Of a stretch of DNA of 64,000 bases, positions 63,746 through 64,000 are shown piece after piece (within the stretch, counting starts at the first letter, position 1; each line of letters starts with the position of its first letter). The DNA lies in NCBI GenBank assembly GCA_001184405.1, contig LFMX01000015.1, positions 1 through 64,000 of the forward strand, read 5' to 3'. This DNA comes from Candidatus Burkholderia humilis (lineage in GTDB: Bacteria > Pseudomonadota > Gammaproteobacteria > Burkholderiales > Burkholderiaceae). The notes beneath the pieces are model-generated. The model was not told the DNA's origin, made no database searches, and saw nothing but the letters and a program-made list of their open reading frames with translations. The translations under genes were made by a program, and so were the position numbers.

Positions 63746-64000
63746 GGGTGCGACTCCTGTAGTTCTTGGATGATGCGCAACATGGAACGCAGCGCTGCCG
63801 ATGAGAACGCGGCCGCTTCGGGCGCCGTTGACCGTGATCTGGTGACAAAGTGTAAGCAGGCGCATGCAATTGCAACAGCATTCGGCTAAAGCGCCTAAAA
63901 GTGTTACTGGCAGGCGCATTTCTCAAACTCTGTTACATCTTCGCTAAGCTAGTTCGATATCCGAAATAAATAAAGTTTGGGCGGGGTATTTGTAATCATT

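Overview
The window is high-GC DNA from the Burkholderiaceae, most like the Paraburkholderia/Caballeronia group. Support comes from conserved neighbourhoods and family sequences: clpB with nsrR and the moeA-moaD-moaE molybdopterin genes, aat-bpt-pyrD, monomeric isocitrate dehydrogenase, hpnH-ispH with other hopanoid genes, mlaA-hpnN, and egtD. No rRNA, tRNA, CRISPR array or intact insertion sequence was seen.

Layout. 1-2.7 kb: 3' end of pbpC, a ComEA-like exported protein, a broken YidB-like gene and an XRE regulator. 2.7-8.6 kb: clpB behind a sigma-32 type promoter, nsrR, a truncated globin, and moaE/moaD/moeA. 8.8-13.9 kb: Nudix, aat, bpt, pyrD and an amino-acid ABC importer lacking its ATPase. 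13.9-21.4 kb: an oxidoreductase, a GntR regulator, broken glycosyltransferase, acetyltransferase and DUF1839 genes, a Crp/Fnr regulator and the first codons of an exopolysaccharide glycosyltransferase. 21.36-21.62 kb: a composite junction (group II intron RT fragment plus a poly-G tract) leading into a headless recD. 21.6-32.6 kb: recD, arfB, transporters, lldP, small lipoproteins, and thiC with a TPP riboswitch. 32.7-37.7 kb: a catabolic cluster with a GcvT-domain fragment, XRE-cupin regulator, SDR, FAD oxidoreductase and a DHDPS-family enzyme. 37.7-54.7 kb: mlaA, hpnN, mlaC, hpnH, ispH, hpnB and hpnA (outer-membrane lipid and hopanoid functions), interrupted by a Cache-type two-component pair next to cstA-ybdD, and by icd. 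54.9-60.5 kb: a signalling cassette of hybrid kinase, CheR, CheB and REC-kinase. 60.6-64 kb: acyP, egtD, a RarD-like transporter and an Ala/Lys-rich exported protein.

The dominant feature is decay. Roughly half of the recognisable genes carry one-base indels, nonsense codons or truncations, while clpB, thiC, icd, pyrD, bpt, hpnH, ispH, hpnA and egtD read through cleanly. This uneven distribution, together with C-to-T type nonsense codons and gene remnants joined end to end, fits real pseudogenisation in a host-restricted lineage (leaf-nodule Burkholderia symbionts are a known example). Part of it could still be poor sequence or assembly: the poly-G tract at 21.5 kb strongly suggests an artefact there. 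Where a gene is called frameshifted, its product was reconstructed by reading across frames by eye.
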